This document shows positions 11,160-22,809 of a DNA stretch of 64,000 nt, one piece after another. A program made the position numbers and the translations under genes. Under the pieces are notes generated by a model. That model worked only from the letters and a program-made list of their open reading frames with translations, was not told the DNA's origin and did not search any database. This stretch comes from Conchocele bisecta (taxonomy: Eukaryota; Mollusca; Bivalvia; Lucinida; Thyasiridae). The stretch is taken from assembly GCA_029237695.1 (NCBI GenBank), contig CM055265.1, positions 112,084,773 to 112,148,772 on the forward strand, read 5' to 3'. Positions within the stretch are counted from its first letter, which is position 1, and the number at the start of each line of letters is the position of its first letter.

Positions 11160-12050
11160 TAATGTTTATTTTAGATACAACTCATTATGGTATACATACT
11201 TGCTTGACCACAAAATGCATACCTCACACATACACTGTTAGTATATAAACTCTACAGGACCTTGGTTTATTTGCATATAAGTACGTCTCGCCACGACAAA
11301 AGGGGGTTGGTGAAGTTTTGTCAACTGTTGCCCGAGACAAGCGTGAGCATCCGCGCAGTCTGACCAATGTATACACAGTTTGCTGCTGGAGATAACAACT
11401 TCAACACAATAGACCTCTTTCCTAATATTTGCAAACAGTGTAGACCATGATGAGCCGGCTCGTAACGAGCCGTCTCATCAAGATCTGCACCATTTGTGGG
11501 ATATTTTAATATGTGTTTGTACAAAAGGAACCCATTTTCTGCATAATGGAACAGTCTCAAACATAACATAAACTAGTCCATTCCAGTTACTTAGGGGTGC
11601 ATTGGTTAAAGAAAGTATCTTGTTGACAATGCGCTCTGATATAATTATTAACAACGTTACATACATTACGGAAAACATGGCTTTTTTTCTAAATCATTTT
11701 CTCATTCCACATGTGGTGTGCTCGATTTGAGTATTAACGCTTTTGTGTCCCAGACAATCAAGTTTAGTTTAAGGCGCAGGTGGTAGGCTCAGCGAACAAA
11801 CTATTATTTTGAAATCTGACTTAAATTGTATTTGAAAGACGTCATGATCATCAATTTAAAATTTTCCATTATTATCGAAACGTGCGCGTGTCGTAATTAT
11901 TTATTTTGTTTGTTAGAACCTGCGCAATGCCTGAATCAATAAACACGAATCAACTATTTATTTAACATGTCGGCATGTCCTTGAAAACGGTAACACACGT
12001 TAGCCGACCACCACATGAGGTACCTTACCAGCGTCCTTCCAGATTAGCCG
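11160..12050. other. No gene recognised; one F5 core
   Basis: 11424-11496 is a family F5 core (AACAGTGTAGACCATGATGA, GCCGGCTCGTAACGAGCC). Otherwise AT-rich and non-coding by eye. Confidence 0.45.
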
Positions 12051-12117
12051 ACGCATGCGTACAGGTCCGTGTGCTATGTTCATTTATGCTAATCACATGG
12101 TCGAAGGGCGTAGAACT

Positions 12118-12395
12118 GAAGGAACGAAATTTAAGGTTTACATTTCGTCTCTACGCGGCCAACGAGAGAACTATAATGTTCTTAATGTTCGTTTCCACGC
12201 GTCATTGGAACGAAATGTAAGGTTCTTAATGTTCGTTTCCACGCGTCATTGGAACGAAATGTAAGGTTCTTAATGTTCGTTTCCACGCGTCATTGGAACG
12301 AAATGTAAGGTTCTTAATGTTCGTCTCTACGCAGAGTAGAAACACAAGAACGAAGTGCAATTTTCTTAATGTTCGTTTCTGCGCCGCGTTTATAC
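12118..12395 (+). repeat. 44-bp palindromic tandem array
   Basis: CTTAATGTTCGTTTCCACGC starts at 12181, 12225, 12269 and 12313 (the last diverging after TTCGT), exactly 44 bp apart. Each unit pairs with itself (TTCGTTTCCACGCG against CATTGGAACGAAA). Diverged units flank the array. It lies about 370 bp upstream of a RUNX exon. Confidence 0.85.
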
Positions 12396-12412
12396 GAAAA
12401 TTAACGCCCATA

Positions 12413-12650
12413 ATATGTGGCTGTGACTGAGAAATGGGGTTTATGGGATTTGTGGCCAGTGTAGCTCGTGGTCAAATAGCATCCTCATGTAGACTGATAA
12501 TGAACTATATTCATTGTTAGAAGCATGCCGGGTGTTTCTTTGATGAAGTGATGATCAGTGAAGATCCTGACTGTGCGGATGCACAGGCTGATATGGATCT
12601 TTACTGGTCGCAAAACCCATACGCCCCATTTCTCCTGTCACAACCACATA
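12413..12650 (+). mobile_element. Family F4 MITE, copy 3
   Basis: ATATGTGGCTGTGACTGAG at the left, CTCCTGTCACAACCACATA at the right. It ends 115 bp before the RUNX Runt-domain exon. Confidence 0.8.
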
Positions 12651-12746
12651 CTAGTTTCTACCCGGCGTGAACACGAATGAATGAAAAGAAAACGAAGAGG
12701 TAAATGGCTCATAACTAGCCACCATGCGTAACCTTGGTAACCATAA

Positions 12747-12884
<138 letters not shown>

Positions 12885-13017
12885 TAAACTTTATCGGTAT
12901 AGGTTTGGTATAAATGGAACTTGAACATATACTATTCATTAACCCATTAAAGACAGGATACAATTACAGTAGTATGAAACGTTTATGAGAAAAAACAAAC
13001 TATTTTCTTTATTTCAT

Positions 13018-13090
13018 CTCGAAAGTATATGTTATTACCACTCGTTTGAACAGTCTCGAGTGGTAACAACATATATACCTTAATGGAGAA
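13018..13090. repeat. Hairpin related to F8
   Basis: AAGTATATGTTATTACCACT and GAGTGGTAACAACATATATA, around CGTTTGAACAGTCT; the F8 inner hairpin in a shorter form. In a RUNX intron. Confidence 0.6.
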
Positions 13091-13258
13091 ATAAACAAAA
13101 TAGTGAAATTTACTAAACAATATCGTTTCCTTCGATTGAGATGGGTTAAACAAGTTTACTCATTTCGTAAATGTGTTTCATAAATACAGATCCGTATAAC
13201 AGGTCAACGTTAAATCTCATCAGCCCCATTTCTCCAGTCACAGCCACATTTACTATTA

Positions 13259-13474
13259 CAGTGAAACCTCTCTCTAACCGGACACCCTGTGAGTTCCCCA
13301 GGGTGTCCGATTTAGAGATGTTTCACTGTTAATCAGGCATATGACCATTCTGTGATACACGCGTGTCCTTTGCAATCATGAGCATGCATTATCATATGAG
13401 ATGCGTTACCAAGAAACGCATCAAACTTAGATCACATGTAATTTATTGGTGTCCGGTTTAGAGAGGTTCCACTG
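13259..13474. mobile_element. Family F2 pogo-like MITE, copy 3
   Basis: TA-CAGTGAAACCTCTCTC ... AGAGAGGTTCCACTG-TA. Inner ACCCTGTGAGTTCCCCAGGG hairpin. In the RUNX intron, 57 bp before the exon at 13532. A 30-bp F4 end (TTTCTCCAGTCACAGCCACA) sits just before it. Confidence 0.8.
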
Positions 13475-13531
13475 TAGAAACTATGACACACAATAACATT
13501 TTCCTCAAATGGGTGCATACTTTATTTCCAG

Positions 13532-13735
13532 AACTGCGCACAGACGACCGTCGAATCATCCACAGAAGTCCGCTAGACATTCCAATGGAGCGTCCCTTGA
13601 CCGACCCGCTCTGTGACAGTAGACGCTTTCCCTCACACCTGGCCGAACTGGAGCAGTTACGACGAACGACGCAGGCTGCCGACACCCGCCGGATACCGAA
13701 CATCACGACAGAGAGCAATGGGTTCAACACATCAG
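13532..13735 (+). CDS. RUNX: RUNX, exon after the Runt domain
   Basis: Second RUNX exon in the window. Acceptor atttccag ends at 13531 and donor gtaatt starts at 13736; phase 1 on both sides, matching the exon before it. It joins to the Runt domain tail through RCKTKLRTDDRR. It contains PSHLAELEQLRRTTQ, which aligns with SERLSELEQLRRTAM of vertebrate RUNX1, at the same place relative to the Runt-domain exon. The rest is a poorly conserved, polar linker typical of this region. A pogo-like MITE ends only 57 bp before the acceptor. Confidence 0.92.
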
Positions 13736-14001
13736 GTAATTAATATTTCTATATACTGTAGACGTAAAAAGTTTGACTTGAAACTTCATATACTTCTTTA
13801 TCATCATCCATATTTTCATTCGGTGGCCCACTCATGCGATTTCATGCCCGATGTCAAGACCAAATGACTTAGCAAATATTTGGTGGTCGGACCAAACAGT
13901 GGCTTGGGTTACCCGTGAACCCTGCTCACCTGATTTATTTATTAGCATCGTAATCACAGCCACACCCTCTAGTAACACGTTGCCACCTGTTCCGTTTTCA
14001 G

Positions 14002-14163
14002 ACAGCAAACGGAGCCCGTGGGGTAGCTATGACCCACTGCCGCCGTATACGAAGGATTCCATGTTCTGCAGCGTCAACAAAGATTCCATGTTCTCATCCA
14101 TCAATGCCGCCCCTCCGCCTGCACCGTCGTACGGCCAGCCGCAAAACATCGCGTCCCTACCAG
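14002..14163 (+). CDS. RUNX: RUNX, activation-region exon
   Basis: Third RUNX exon in the window. Acceptor ttttcag ends at 14001 and donor gtacgc starts at 14164; phase 1 at both ends, so the frame runs through. The product begins DSKRSPWGSYDPLPPYTKDS, matching the SPPWSYDQSYPSYL block of vertebrate RUNX1 that opens the transactivation region. It has a near-repeat, KDSMFCSVN then KDSMFSSIN, and a proline-rich end. The exon is 162 bp, a multiple of three, so skipping it would keep the frame; whether that happens is unknown. Confidence 0.9.
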
Positions 14164-14555
14164 GTACGCTAGATTCCGGATTGTACAACATTCTCAGCAT
14201 GTATTATGTTCTCTTGTTTGAAATTGGGAGGTTGGAAAGGTCGAAGCTGAACTGTGCCAAATCGTATTTATCGAATCATGTATGCGTCCAAATATTCCGG
14301 TGTCATCCATAACTAACTGACCATACGCTAATATTTTACGTGGTACGTTTCTGCAACTCATTAACTCTGGCTTAACTTTTCATTAGGTCAAGCGATTTCA
14401 TTTGACGAAAATTCTTGACCATAATTGTGGTCAGGGAATACTTAAAAACAGTTTGCCTACATGTTTATCATACATGTAACTCTCAACAATTATAGTGTGG
14501 CTTTTTATGAATGACCAGCTTCGTGTCAATATTCTGACGAAATCTTTTGTTACAG

Positions 14556-15466
14556 GTCCCAAATTATCACCGACGACCATAGATCACTCGGACACCCGCC
14601 TTCTCAACTTAACTAACATCACAGACATGCAGGTGCCCGCTACATCACACAACACTTCGTTAGATCGCCAGCTGCCAGTCGTACCGGAAGCACATCGGAT
14701 CGAGCTTAGTTCGCTGGAGCCCCGTTACAGCAATCCCAGTTTACCGCTGATGCTACCGCCACGGTACCAGCCCACTACACAGGAAATCCGCTTCACGGAT
14801 CAAAGAATTTCGGAACCAAGATTTGCTGAGCCTCGCTCTCTGAATGTCCAGTCATTAAATGTGCCATACACTACATGTTCAAACCTGGCTATATTGGAGG
14901 AGAGCCGGGCTATTTCAACGTTACCACTGTCTTCAAATAATCCAGGACTAAACCCTGCATATCAACTATCATCTGATTTGTTCAGTCCCATCAATCAACA
15001 GGCCATGTCCGCGTCTCTGAACATTTCCGGCCCATCAATGTCGGCGTCGTTCAATATTTCCGGCTCACCCCAGTCATTACTCGCTCCAAACTTTATGTAC
15101 CCACACATATACTCCAACAATCAAAATCTCCAAAGCAGTCTGCATCTACCCACTGGTGAATTTAGAACATATGAAATTCTTGGTTGTAACAGATCCAGCG
15201 ACCTGTTGGGTCAAAGGTCAAATGACATGGCTACTCAGAGATCCTCTGACATTAACTTGAGAATAGAAAGGCCGCTTATGTCGCCAGTTTCACGGCTGGC
15301 TCTGGAGGGAACGACATTGCCACTCCGCGACGATCAAACTACGCGTCAGCACACGGACATGCAAACAAACCAAACGCATCACTCGGACATAACCATGGCA
15401 ACCGCAAGTTCCGTCACGAGGGAGCGAACCAGCAGCGATGGTAACTCCGTATGGCGGCCATATTGA
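14556..15466 (+). CDS. RUNX: RUNX, terminal coding exon ending in VWRPY
   Basis: Last coding exon. Acceptor gttacag ends at 14555; phase 1 entry gives GPKLSPTTIDH. About 300 residues rich in Ser, Pro, Asn, Leu and Gln, with short internal repeats (SMSASFNISG and variants near 15010-15070; RSSDLLGQRSNDMATQRSSD near 15190-15255). The protein ends NSVWRPY then TGA at 15464-15466. VWRPY is the conserved C-terminal motif of runt proteins that binds Groucho/TLE co-repressors, so the C-terminus is intact. With the three upstream exons the visible coding part is about 463 residues. The reading frame also runs 60 bp upstream of the acceptor, but that part is intron. Confidence 0.95.
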
Positions 15467-16172
15467 TTCGTGTGAACTAAGTAACAAAGCGAAATATGTG
15501 GCTGTGACTGTAGAAATTGGATTTATGACCAGTGTAGCTCTGATCAAATATCACACGCTTGTCACATGATAACGATCTAGATTGCTTGTTAGAAGCATGA
15601 TGGGTGTTTCATTGATAGAATGACGAACAGTGTTCATCCTGATCAGACTGTGCGAATGCACAGGCTGATCTGGATCTACACTGGTCATATACCCATAAGT
15701 CCCATGTCTCCAGTTGCGGCCAAATATATGTCGTATGTCTACCAAAGATGTCTGTATACCATTAAACATAGTTGTGAAACTCATGCAGATTCACAACGGC
15801 AGTTGCAGATTCGGGGTTACTTGATTGGCCAGTGAATGACTTCTTTGACTGCATTCCAGTTTTTGAAAGTGTTGTTGAATGGTATTACTTTAATGGTGTT
15901 ACAATGTTATTTTTGTAATGAAGCTTGGTGTCGTTCATGTGCCTTCTTTGTCCTGGGTTGTAAGATATTCTTAAGACGCAGCTTAAAATACATGCGGGAT
16001 ATCACGTGTATTGTCTGATCATCATCTACATTGTTTCATCATAATTTAAATTGTTTCATTGTCATCATCTGCATTGTTTGATCAACACCTTCATCGTTTG
16101 CTAATTAATTACTTCATTGTTTGACTCGTACAATTATCAGAATACACAAGTTCGAATGCCGACAGAGAATCT
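15467..16172 (+). other. Likely RUNX 3' UTR and downstream sequence
   Basis: Sequence directly after the RUNX stop codon. A family F4 MITE starts only 27 bp after the stop (15494-15726), so if the UTR is of normal length the mRNA carries a palindromic MITE. I did not find a convincing single polyadenylation site; the AATAAA-like words further on lie in AT-rich MITE sequence (16380s). The end of the transcript is undetermined. Confidence 0.5.
15494..15726 (+). mobile_element. Family F4 MITE, copy 4
   Basis: ATATGTGGCTGTGACTGTAG at the left, CTCCAGTTGCGGCCAAATAT at the right, with the GATCTGGATCTACACTGGTC core. Just after the RUNX stop codon. Confidence 0.8.
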
Positions 16173-16495
16173 GTAGCCGATTTCATTAAAATTGCAACGT
16201 ATACATGTACTTATCTAGCAAAGTGTACTTTGAGGGAGTAATCATTTATTTTTCCCGAAATGCAAATCATGTACATGTACATATAGAACTAATGACTGCA
16301 TATATTTGATGATTAAAAATATGCAGAATTATTATACTGAATTTATTACATTATCACAGCCATTTTGGCTGTGATAATGTAATAAATTCAGTATAATAAA
16401 AATTAATAAATTGATCCTTAAATTGAAAATTTCTCCCTCAAAATATACTTTCTAGATAAGTATACTTTACTTTGCAATGTTGGTGAAATAGCCTA
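16173..16495. mobile_element. Family F3 AT-rich MITE, copy 3
   Basis: GTAGCCGATTTCATTAAAAT at the left, GTTGGTGAAATAGCCTAC at the right; central GCCATTTTGGCTGTGATAAT. The most complete copy. Confidence 0.8.
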
Positions 16496-16629
16496 CTGGA
16501 CCTCTGCGTCATTGACAACAAATTTTAACAAGGATCCACTGTCGCTGTCACAGAGTCATATTTAAAGGCGTCAGTGGAACAAGGGAGATAACTCCTCAAT
16601 GGATCGTTACGATCGGTTAATGGTGGCAG

Positions 16630-16955
16630 CAAAGCTTGTAGCTTTCGTTGCCCCAAATAAGTCTGGCATTCAGGACTGCACTGTGCGATACACAGTGACT
16701 CTAGTAGCAAAACGATTTTCAGACTAGTCCATTTATGAAAGGGGGGGGGGAGGTATTCTCAAAAATATGAAAATTACTTGCAAAAAGTGCAGATGCTGAT
16801 GAGACCGCTCATTACGACCCGGATCATCTGGATCTGCACTGTTTGCATAAACCGCTATAGCGGGCTTTCGGGTTCAAAGGGTTAAACTACTTGAGTCACT
16901 GTATCACACACTGCAGTCCTGAATGCAATACTTATTTGGCGCTACGATGAAAACT
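16630..16955. repeat. Inverted arms split by a family F5 copy
   Basis: CCCCAAATAAGTCTGGCATT ... TCAGGACTGCA and CACAGTGACTC at the left (16650-16702) against GAGTCACTGTATCACACACT, GCAGTCCTGAATGCAATACT at the right (16903-16950). Between them (16709-16885) is an F5 element with GTGCAGATGCTGATGAGACC and TCGGGTTCAAAGGGTTAA. This suggests insertion of F5 into the loop of an older palindrome. Confidence 0.65.
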
Positions 16956-16959
16956 TCAT

Positions 16960-17680
16960 CTTATCACCGGATAGAAAAACACGAATATTGTTCTTAAATC
17001 TCATCAAAAATATACACTGTGACGACCATCTAAACTGTCTCTTTGCAACCAGTAAAATGAATGTTAAATGGTGAATGTGGAAAATATTGTGAAGAATATT
17101 GCATATTTATGAACTGTATTGCGGAATTCCAAGTGTAGTGCGTTACTGACTATACATCGTGAATATTTGAAGGTTTTGTCAATCGATCTCTGTTTTGAGA
17201 AATGTGAAAGATGCAAATGTATTTGATAAATCTGCGTTATTGTATGAGAGGCATGTATGCAGATGTTAACTTGTCATTTACAAATGTTAGAGCTAGTCTT
17301 TTGGTCACTGATATATGGTGCTATCGGTATGTATGAATGGATCACATGTGATAAGATGTAAGATAAAGTATTATGCGTGCGTACGTAAAAACGGTGATTG
17401 CATTATCATGTAATCACTGTGTTGTTTACCAGTAATACATCATTCTATTTTAAAATACTGAATCACAAAATATTGTCAAGAGACCCAAGATAAATCGCTC
17501 ATGTTCATTGAAAAAACGCATACATATAGATGCATATTTGGTTTAATACATTTTACTTAAGTCTGTATAAAAAGAACACATGAAATATAAAAAAACAACA
17601 CGTTTTACACATATGTGTGAAATAGCTCTACCAAATGTGAACGTGGTGATAATTATTTGGAGTGCTATATAAAAAAATGT
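16960..17680. other. No gene recognised
   Basis: AT-rich, no repeat family identified. Confidence 0.4.
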
Positions 17681-17686
17681 ATAATA

Positions 17687-17901
17687 CAGTGAAACCTCTC
17701 CAAACCGGACACCCTGGGATGGTCCCAGGGCGTCCGGTTTAGAGAGGTTCCACTGTAATTCTGGTATACGAGTGCTCCAATACATAGGTTTGTGTATTGC
17801 GATCACGAACAGGCACTACCAATATAAGTACAGTACCGTTAAAGCTACCAAATTTGAACAAACGCAGCGGTCTTGGTGTCCGGCTTAGAGAGGTTTTACT
17901 G
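17687..17901. mobile_element. Family F2 pogo-like MITE, copy 4
   Basis: TA-CAGTGAAACCTCTCCAAAC ... TTAGAGAGGTTTTACTG-TA. An inner end (GAGAGGTTCCACTGTA) near 17742-17757 shows the same dimer-like structure as copies 3 and 5. Confidence 0.8.
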
Positions 17902-18133
17902 TATTACATGTGTAATATTGTTTTACTAAATTAACTTGTGATGATTGTTTGATTGTTATCTATATGGTACTATGCGTTTGTACATGTAAAATCAGTGCTT
18001 TGGGAGTTAACCAAATTGTCAGTTTACCACAGAAAACTTGTTTCATATTTTTTATATGTTATGATGATATTCTTAATCTTATATGTATTGTACAGTGAAG
18101 TATTGGGTTTTATAATTGTGCATTGTCCGTTGC

Positions 18134-18380
18134 TTAACCCTTTCACCCCTAAGTAACTGAATGGGCTGCGATATGTTCGTTTTGCAACCAATCCAATCAT
18201 CGCAAAATGATTTTCAGACTATTCCATTTATAAAAAGGGGGTATTTGTTTGTCTCAAAAATATGAAAATTACTTTCAAACAGTGCAGATCCTGATGAGAC
18301 GGCTCGTTACGAGCCGGCTCATCTGGATCTGCACTGTTTGCATAAACCACTATATCGGGCTTTCGGGTTCAAAGGGTTAA
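18134..18380. mobile_element. Family F5 palindromic element, copy 3 (complete)
   Basis: TTAACCCTTTCACCCCTAAG at the left and TCAAAGGGTTAA at the right. Core GTGCAGATCCTGATGAGACG, GCTCGTTACGAGCCGGCTC, ATCTGGATCTGCAC is a near-perfect hairpin. Confidence 0.8.
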
Positions 18381-18539
18381 GTGGTACCAGTAACGTGTGC
18401 ATGGGCAATCTGTCACCACGTGTACAACTTGTGTGTAATACTCGCCATCTCCTGCATCACGTTGCCTGCTTACTTTGTAGTATCTACAATGGCAAGTAAT
18501 TTACTATCAAACGTAACCATTTCACCCCTAAATATGAAA

Positions 18540-18782
18540 GGGGCCGTTTAACTAAACTTCGTACCACTAACATGTTCGTAAGTGCAAAATTATGATAGTC
18601 TGTAAAATTCACATTAACAAAGTTTTCTTGTAAACAATTATTGGATTTACATTTATTGAGCATAGGCTGCATATGCAGCCTATGCTCAATAAATGTAAAT
18701 CCATCAATTGAAATTTCCAGACGATCCTAAATTTGCACTTACGAACATTTTAGTCGTACGAAGTTTAGTGAAACGGGCCCCC
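18540..18782. mobile_element. Family F1 palindromic MITE, copy 4
   Basis: GGGGCCGTTTAACTAAACTT at the left, GTTTAGTGAAACGGGCCCCC at the right; centre GCATATGCAGCCTATGCTC. Confidence 0.85.
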
Positions 18783-18877
18783 GGTGCATTGTGGTCTACG
18801 ATATGCACCATGGCATGCTCCATGTTAATTTTGGACTTTTCTTAGATTAATCAAATAAGTAGTATTGCTTAACAATC

Positions 18878-19133
18878 TTAACCCTTAGACCGCTACACAC
18901 AACAATTGTTGTCTGCTGTTGCTTTTATATCTTGCCTTATTTCTCAATAACAAACATGATTTGATATCACTTCCGAATCATTTCCAATGGAAATGGAAAT
19001 GATTCTGAAGTGCTGTCAACGCATGTTGTAAATTATTCTAAAGTGTTGTCAGAGCATGTTTTTGATGATAAAAATGGAAAACAGAAAATAAACAGCAGAC
19101 GACAAAAAATTAAGATAGCGATGTAAGGGTTAA
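18878..19133. mobile_element. Family F6 MITE, copy 2
   Basis: TTAACCCTTAGACCGC at the left, AAACAGCAGACGAC and AAGGGTTAA at the right; TCATTTCCAATGGAAATGGA centre. There is an internal duplication of the GTGCTGTCA word. Confidence 0.8.
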
Positions 19134-19222
19134 TAATAATGACAAACACTGCATAACCTGATGAGGCGGCTCGTGACGCGCCGGCTCATCTGGATATGCA
19201 GTGTTTGTAAATGTTGGATTTA
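19134..19222. mobile_element. Family F5 palindromic element, copy 4 (core)
   Basis: AACACTGCATAACCTGATGA, GGCGGCTCGTGACGCGCC, ATCTGGATATGCAGTGTT; directly after an F6 copy. Confidence 0.7.
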
Positions 19223-19633
19223 TGGCATGTAGGGTTGAAATGGATAATGCGTTTTTGATATCAAATCTTTTGAAAACCACAGTGTATGTATTTATATTAT
19301 TCATTTGTATTACTTTCGGAAATAGACAGACTGAGAAACACCTAGATAATTGTGTTCAACATTTACTTTCGTTCAAACACATAGTGATATATTATGAACC
19401 TATCAATGTCTCCTCTGCTTGGTGGGTGGGGTGGGGGCGATTAGTGGTGGACATACACAGGGAATTAAACTGCAAAGACATTCCTAAATGATGGATGACA
19501 TAAAATGAAACTCAACTAAAATCATGTTTCAGCACGATTTATGTAAATGTTTGTGATGCTTACATTTCTATTAGAGTTAATAATAATTTGGACCTTGCTC
19601 AGGAAAAATAACTTAATAAAAACGTCTCATCAG

Positions 19634-19834
19634 GGTGCTGTTTCACCAAACTTCGTAGGACTAAAATGTTCGTAAGTGCAAAATGATGATAGTCTGCAAA
19701 TATCACATTAACAATGTTTTCTTGTTAACACTTATTGGATTTACATTTTAAATCCATCAATTGCAATTTCCAGACGATCATAAATTTGCACTTACGAACA
19801 TTTTAGTCGTACAAAGTTTAGTGAAACGGGCCCC
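19634..19834. mobile_element. Family F1 palindromic MITE, copy 5
   Basis: TGCTGTTTCACCAAACTTCG at the left, GTTTAGTGAAACGGGCCCC at the right. The central stem is deleted (19742-19752). Confidence 0.8.
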
Positions 19835-20013
19835 TGTAGTATATCAATTTTCAAAACATGTGGTGTCAAAATAGTCTCACGGCTGAACAAAAGTGATGTA
19901 TGCGACGTATTGGACTAGCGTAGCCGCATATCAGCCTGCGCGTTCACACACACTGATCCGGGGCTACACTAATCGCCATTCAGTTAACCTGACTTGGTAT
20001 ATATTATAGGAAT

Positions 20014-20232
20014 TAATGGCCTTTTTGTGGAATTTATCGGGGATATAAACTTGGAAAAGTCGCGGGAATACTGGAAGTTTATATCCCCTAATGAATGGCC
20101 TTTTGTGGAATTTGTCGGGGATATAAATTTTGAAAAGTCGCGGGAATACTGGACGAAGGCCTTCGTCCAGTATTCCGACGACTTTTCCAAGTTTATACCC
20201 CGATAAATTCCACAAAAAGGCCATTTATTCCT
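20014..20232. repeat. Compound palindrome with internal direct repeat
   Basis: AATGGCCTTTTTGTGGAATT and AAAAGTCGCGGGAATACTGG occur twice in direct order (20016, 20093), then inverted (CCAGTATTCCGACGACTTTT, AATTCCACAAAAAGGCCATT). The centre is GACGAAGGCCTTCGTC. Confidence 0.8.
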
Positions 20233-20234
20233 TA

Positions 20235-21226
20235 TAATTCCAGCATTTGAAATACATTCATCAAGAAAATGTGTTTATTTTCCGTTTTCTTAAGAATTAT
20301 TTTAAATGCGCTTCACGGTTACGGAAATTAGTTCGGCGTGGGATATAAATTTTGGACAGAGACTTGCTACGGGCCAATCAAATGTTAGGGAATTGTGTAA
20401 ATAGTTTTGTGCTGGAATTATCACTAGTTAACAAGTGTTGGTCTATTCACTGTAGGCTTTCATATTTCATGGAGTAACATTGTGACAGTAAACGCAGTTA
20501 CCCAGATAAATAATATAATAGCGCCCGCCATGACATATGCCATGACATTATAGCTTACCAGATTCGGAGTAACCTTTTTCGAATTTAATCGGAAATAGCT
20601 GCAGCTAAGAGGGCGGTGTCATTGACTGAGGCTAGTATGAAATTTCTTGGCTTATCTGTACATAATTATCGCATCAAAATCGAAGGGGTCTATGGTAGAT
20701 AAGAGGCTTCGAGTTTGTCCCACCCCCTTTTTCCCACTCACCTCTTCAATTGCTCTAGCAGTTGCTGAAATGCAGATTGAAAAACAGGTGAACGATTCGG
20801 ACCTGTGACATTAAAAACTGCCCATTGAAAAAATGCCATTACTCCACCCATCCGGCCGATCCGGCCGATCCGTTGTCGTACTGTGCGTGAAGTTTCAATA
20901 AAAATCCCATCACCCCACCCATCTGTTGTCGTACGATACGTTAAGTTTACAGTACGACAGCAGGTTTTTACTACAATTTTATGTTTTCATTGGGCATTTT
21001 TCATGTCACAGCTAGGAGTCTTGCATAATAACAGGCGCGCGTCACGTGTGTAGCCCACCGTAGATATACAGAGAACGAGAGACGGTCGTCTGCTGTCTGG
21101 AGGGAAGGATTACGGGTTTTATAGGATTGTTCGGCCCACGCAGTCGCTCTGCAGGGTTTACAAGGTTCGATGGTCTAGCTTTGTCGATCTCCAAAGCCTG
21201 TGGATTAACATGCGTTTCACAATATG
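20235..21226. other. No gene recognised
   Basis: A diverged duplication near 20850-20940 (CACCCATCCGGCCGATCCG; CACCCATCTGTTGTCGTAC) and a CpG-containing stretch 21030-21180. No exon identified. Confidence 0.4.
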
Positions 21227-21428
21227 TTGACCCTTACAATGCGGGAACGGTAAATTGTCGTCTGCTGTTGTTTTATATTTTCTTTTCTTTCTAAATAAAA
21301 CGTGTGTTGGCATCACTTTAGAATCATTTCCATTGGAAATGATTCTAAAGTGTTGTCAAATCATGTTTTCATGAGAAAATATAAAATCAACAGCAGACGA
21401 CACTTTATTTCATCACTGTAAGGGTTAA
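21227..21428. mobile_element. Family F6 MITE, copy 3
   Basis: ATTGTCGTCTGCTGTTG at the left, AACAGCAGACGACAC and AAGGGTTAA at the right; perfect centre AATCATTTCCATTGGAAATGA (one base beyond the stem). Confidence 0.8.
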
Positions 21429-21825
21429 TTCATAATGTACATTCAGTCAGTGATCTTATGAAATATGGAAATATTATATGTTTTATGAAATTGACTGTAT
21501 AATAAAATGTTTAAATATCATACACAATCCTTTGTTGTTTTTGCATAATCCAATGTGTTCAGTATCCCCTCGCGGATAGACAAGAGGGGATATAGCGTTT
21601 TATTATATACCTACCCCTGAAATACATAGTTATACGATGTAAATAAAAGTCATATGTTCTCATCGATGAAATAAACAACTTCCGGTGAAAATACGACTAC
21701 TTCCGCTATCTATATTCATAACGCGCACCTGCAGTGCCGGACTGCAAATAGGCTGCAATTACACATACATTACCGTATACAGTCTAAAAAACTGCTAATT
21801 TCCATGGAGCGGTATATAATGAATA

Positions 21826-21942
21826 GAATATTCATATTTTTGCAACGAATATGACATATGTTAGGCACTCGTGAAAAATGGACATTTCACACCACGAGAT
21901 GAACATATATGTCATATTCGTTGCAAAAAATATGAATAGCCT
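21826..21942. repeat. Inverted repeat
   Basis: TTGCAACGAATATGACATAT against ATATGTCATATTCGTTGCAA, with ATTCATATTT / AAATATGAAT outside. Confidence 0.75.
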
Positions 21943-22159
21943 CTATTTATACCTCAACCAGCGTCTGAAGTAACCTAATAAAGGGGGCCGAATAAACATC
22001 TATATTCGCTACTAGCCGTATTATATATACATCAAAGTAGCATAATAAACTTGCACTTTTGTTTTGGTGCTCAGTTTGCATATACAATGTAACCGGGTAC
22101 CAGCCGCACTAGCTTTATTTTCTCAACTTTAACCTCTCGTCATGTGACCAGTGCAGGCG

Positions 22160-22262
22160 CGGATACATGTGGGGGGGGGGGGTGTCCACAGGGGGACCGG
22201 ACCCCCCTCCCCCCCTGCACCCGGCAAAAAAAAAATACGAAAATCTACATTACTCGAATAGT
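22160..22262 (-). repeat. G/C-run repeat, related to 28873-28965
   Basis: Contains poly-G, CCGGACCCCCCTCCCC, a poly-A tract and ACTCGAATAGTGGGATGA; the complement resembles ACTATTCGAGCAATGTGGAT and following GGTCCGGG at 28880-28930. Confidence 0.5.
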
Positions 22263-22375
22263 GGGATGACTTTTTTCGTGGCCTAGTTGTCAGGATCTGC
22301 GGCGATCTGGCAGATCGCGCCTGCAGTAGGTTCAAAATAGCAACGGAAAAAGTGTCTCACTTCACCTCAATAGTG

Positions 22376-22680
22376 TTGGAATAATTTTAGAATTACTGCA
22401 CCGATTTTCACAAACTAACTCTTGTTTTCTTAGTTAGACCATGTCCAAGCTATCTAGCGGGGTTTCGGAGTGAATTTCTAAAAAAAGTAGTTTTTCGACC
22501 AGCTTCTCGAGCTCCTCCACCTTGTCAAAACTGTCCCACTTCAAATCAATTTTTTGCAATAATTTCAGAATTACCGGACCGATTTGAACAAACTAGCTCT
22601 TGTTTTCTTTTTTGGATCATTTCCAAGGTAGCTAGCAAGGTTTTGGGTGCGAATTTCTAAAATAAAATGTTTTCCGTACT
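22376..22680 (+). repeat. Tandem duplication, about 180 bp, two copies
   Basis: AGAATTACTGCACCGATTTT (22391) and AGAATTACCGGACCGATTT (22570), each followed by AACTCTTGTTTTCTT-like and GCGAATTTCTAAA-like words. Confidence 0.65.
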
Positions 22681-22809
22681 GCTCCTTGTCCTCCTCATCC
22701 GAGACGGCCGTAATGACGTCAGTCAGACAACATTACGTCATAAATCAACGTGACGTAAACGTAAAATGGGTTGCGGTATAAAGTAAATACATATTTACTA
22801 TATATAGTC

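Noticed and set aside
13851..14312. One long + frame covering RUNX exon 3 and both sides
   Set aside because: Splice sites and phase show that only 14002-14163 is exon; the rest of the frame is intron read-through.
22160..22200. G-quadruplex regulatory element
   Set aside because: Single-base runs occur in a dispersed repeat; length may be an assembly artefact.
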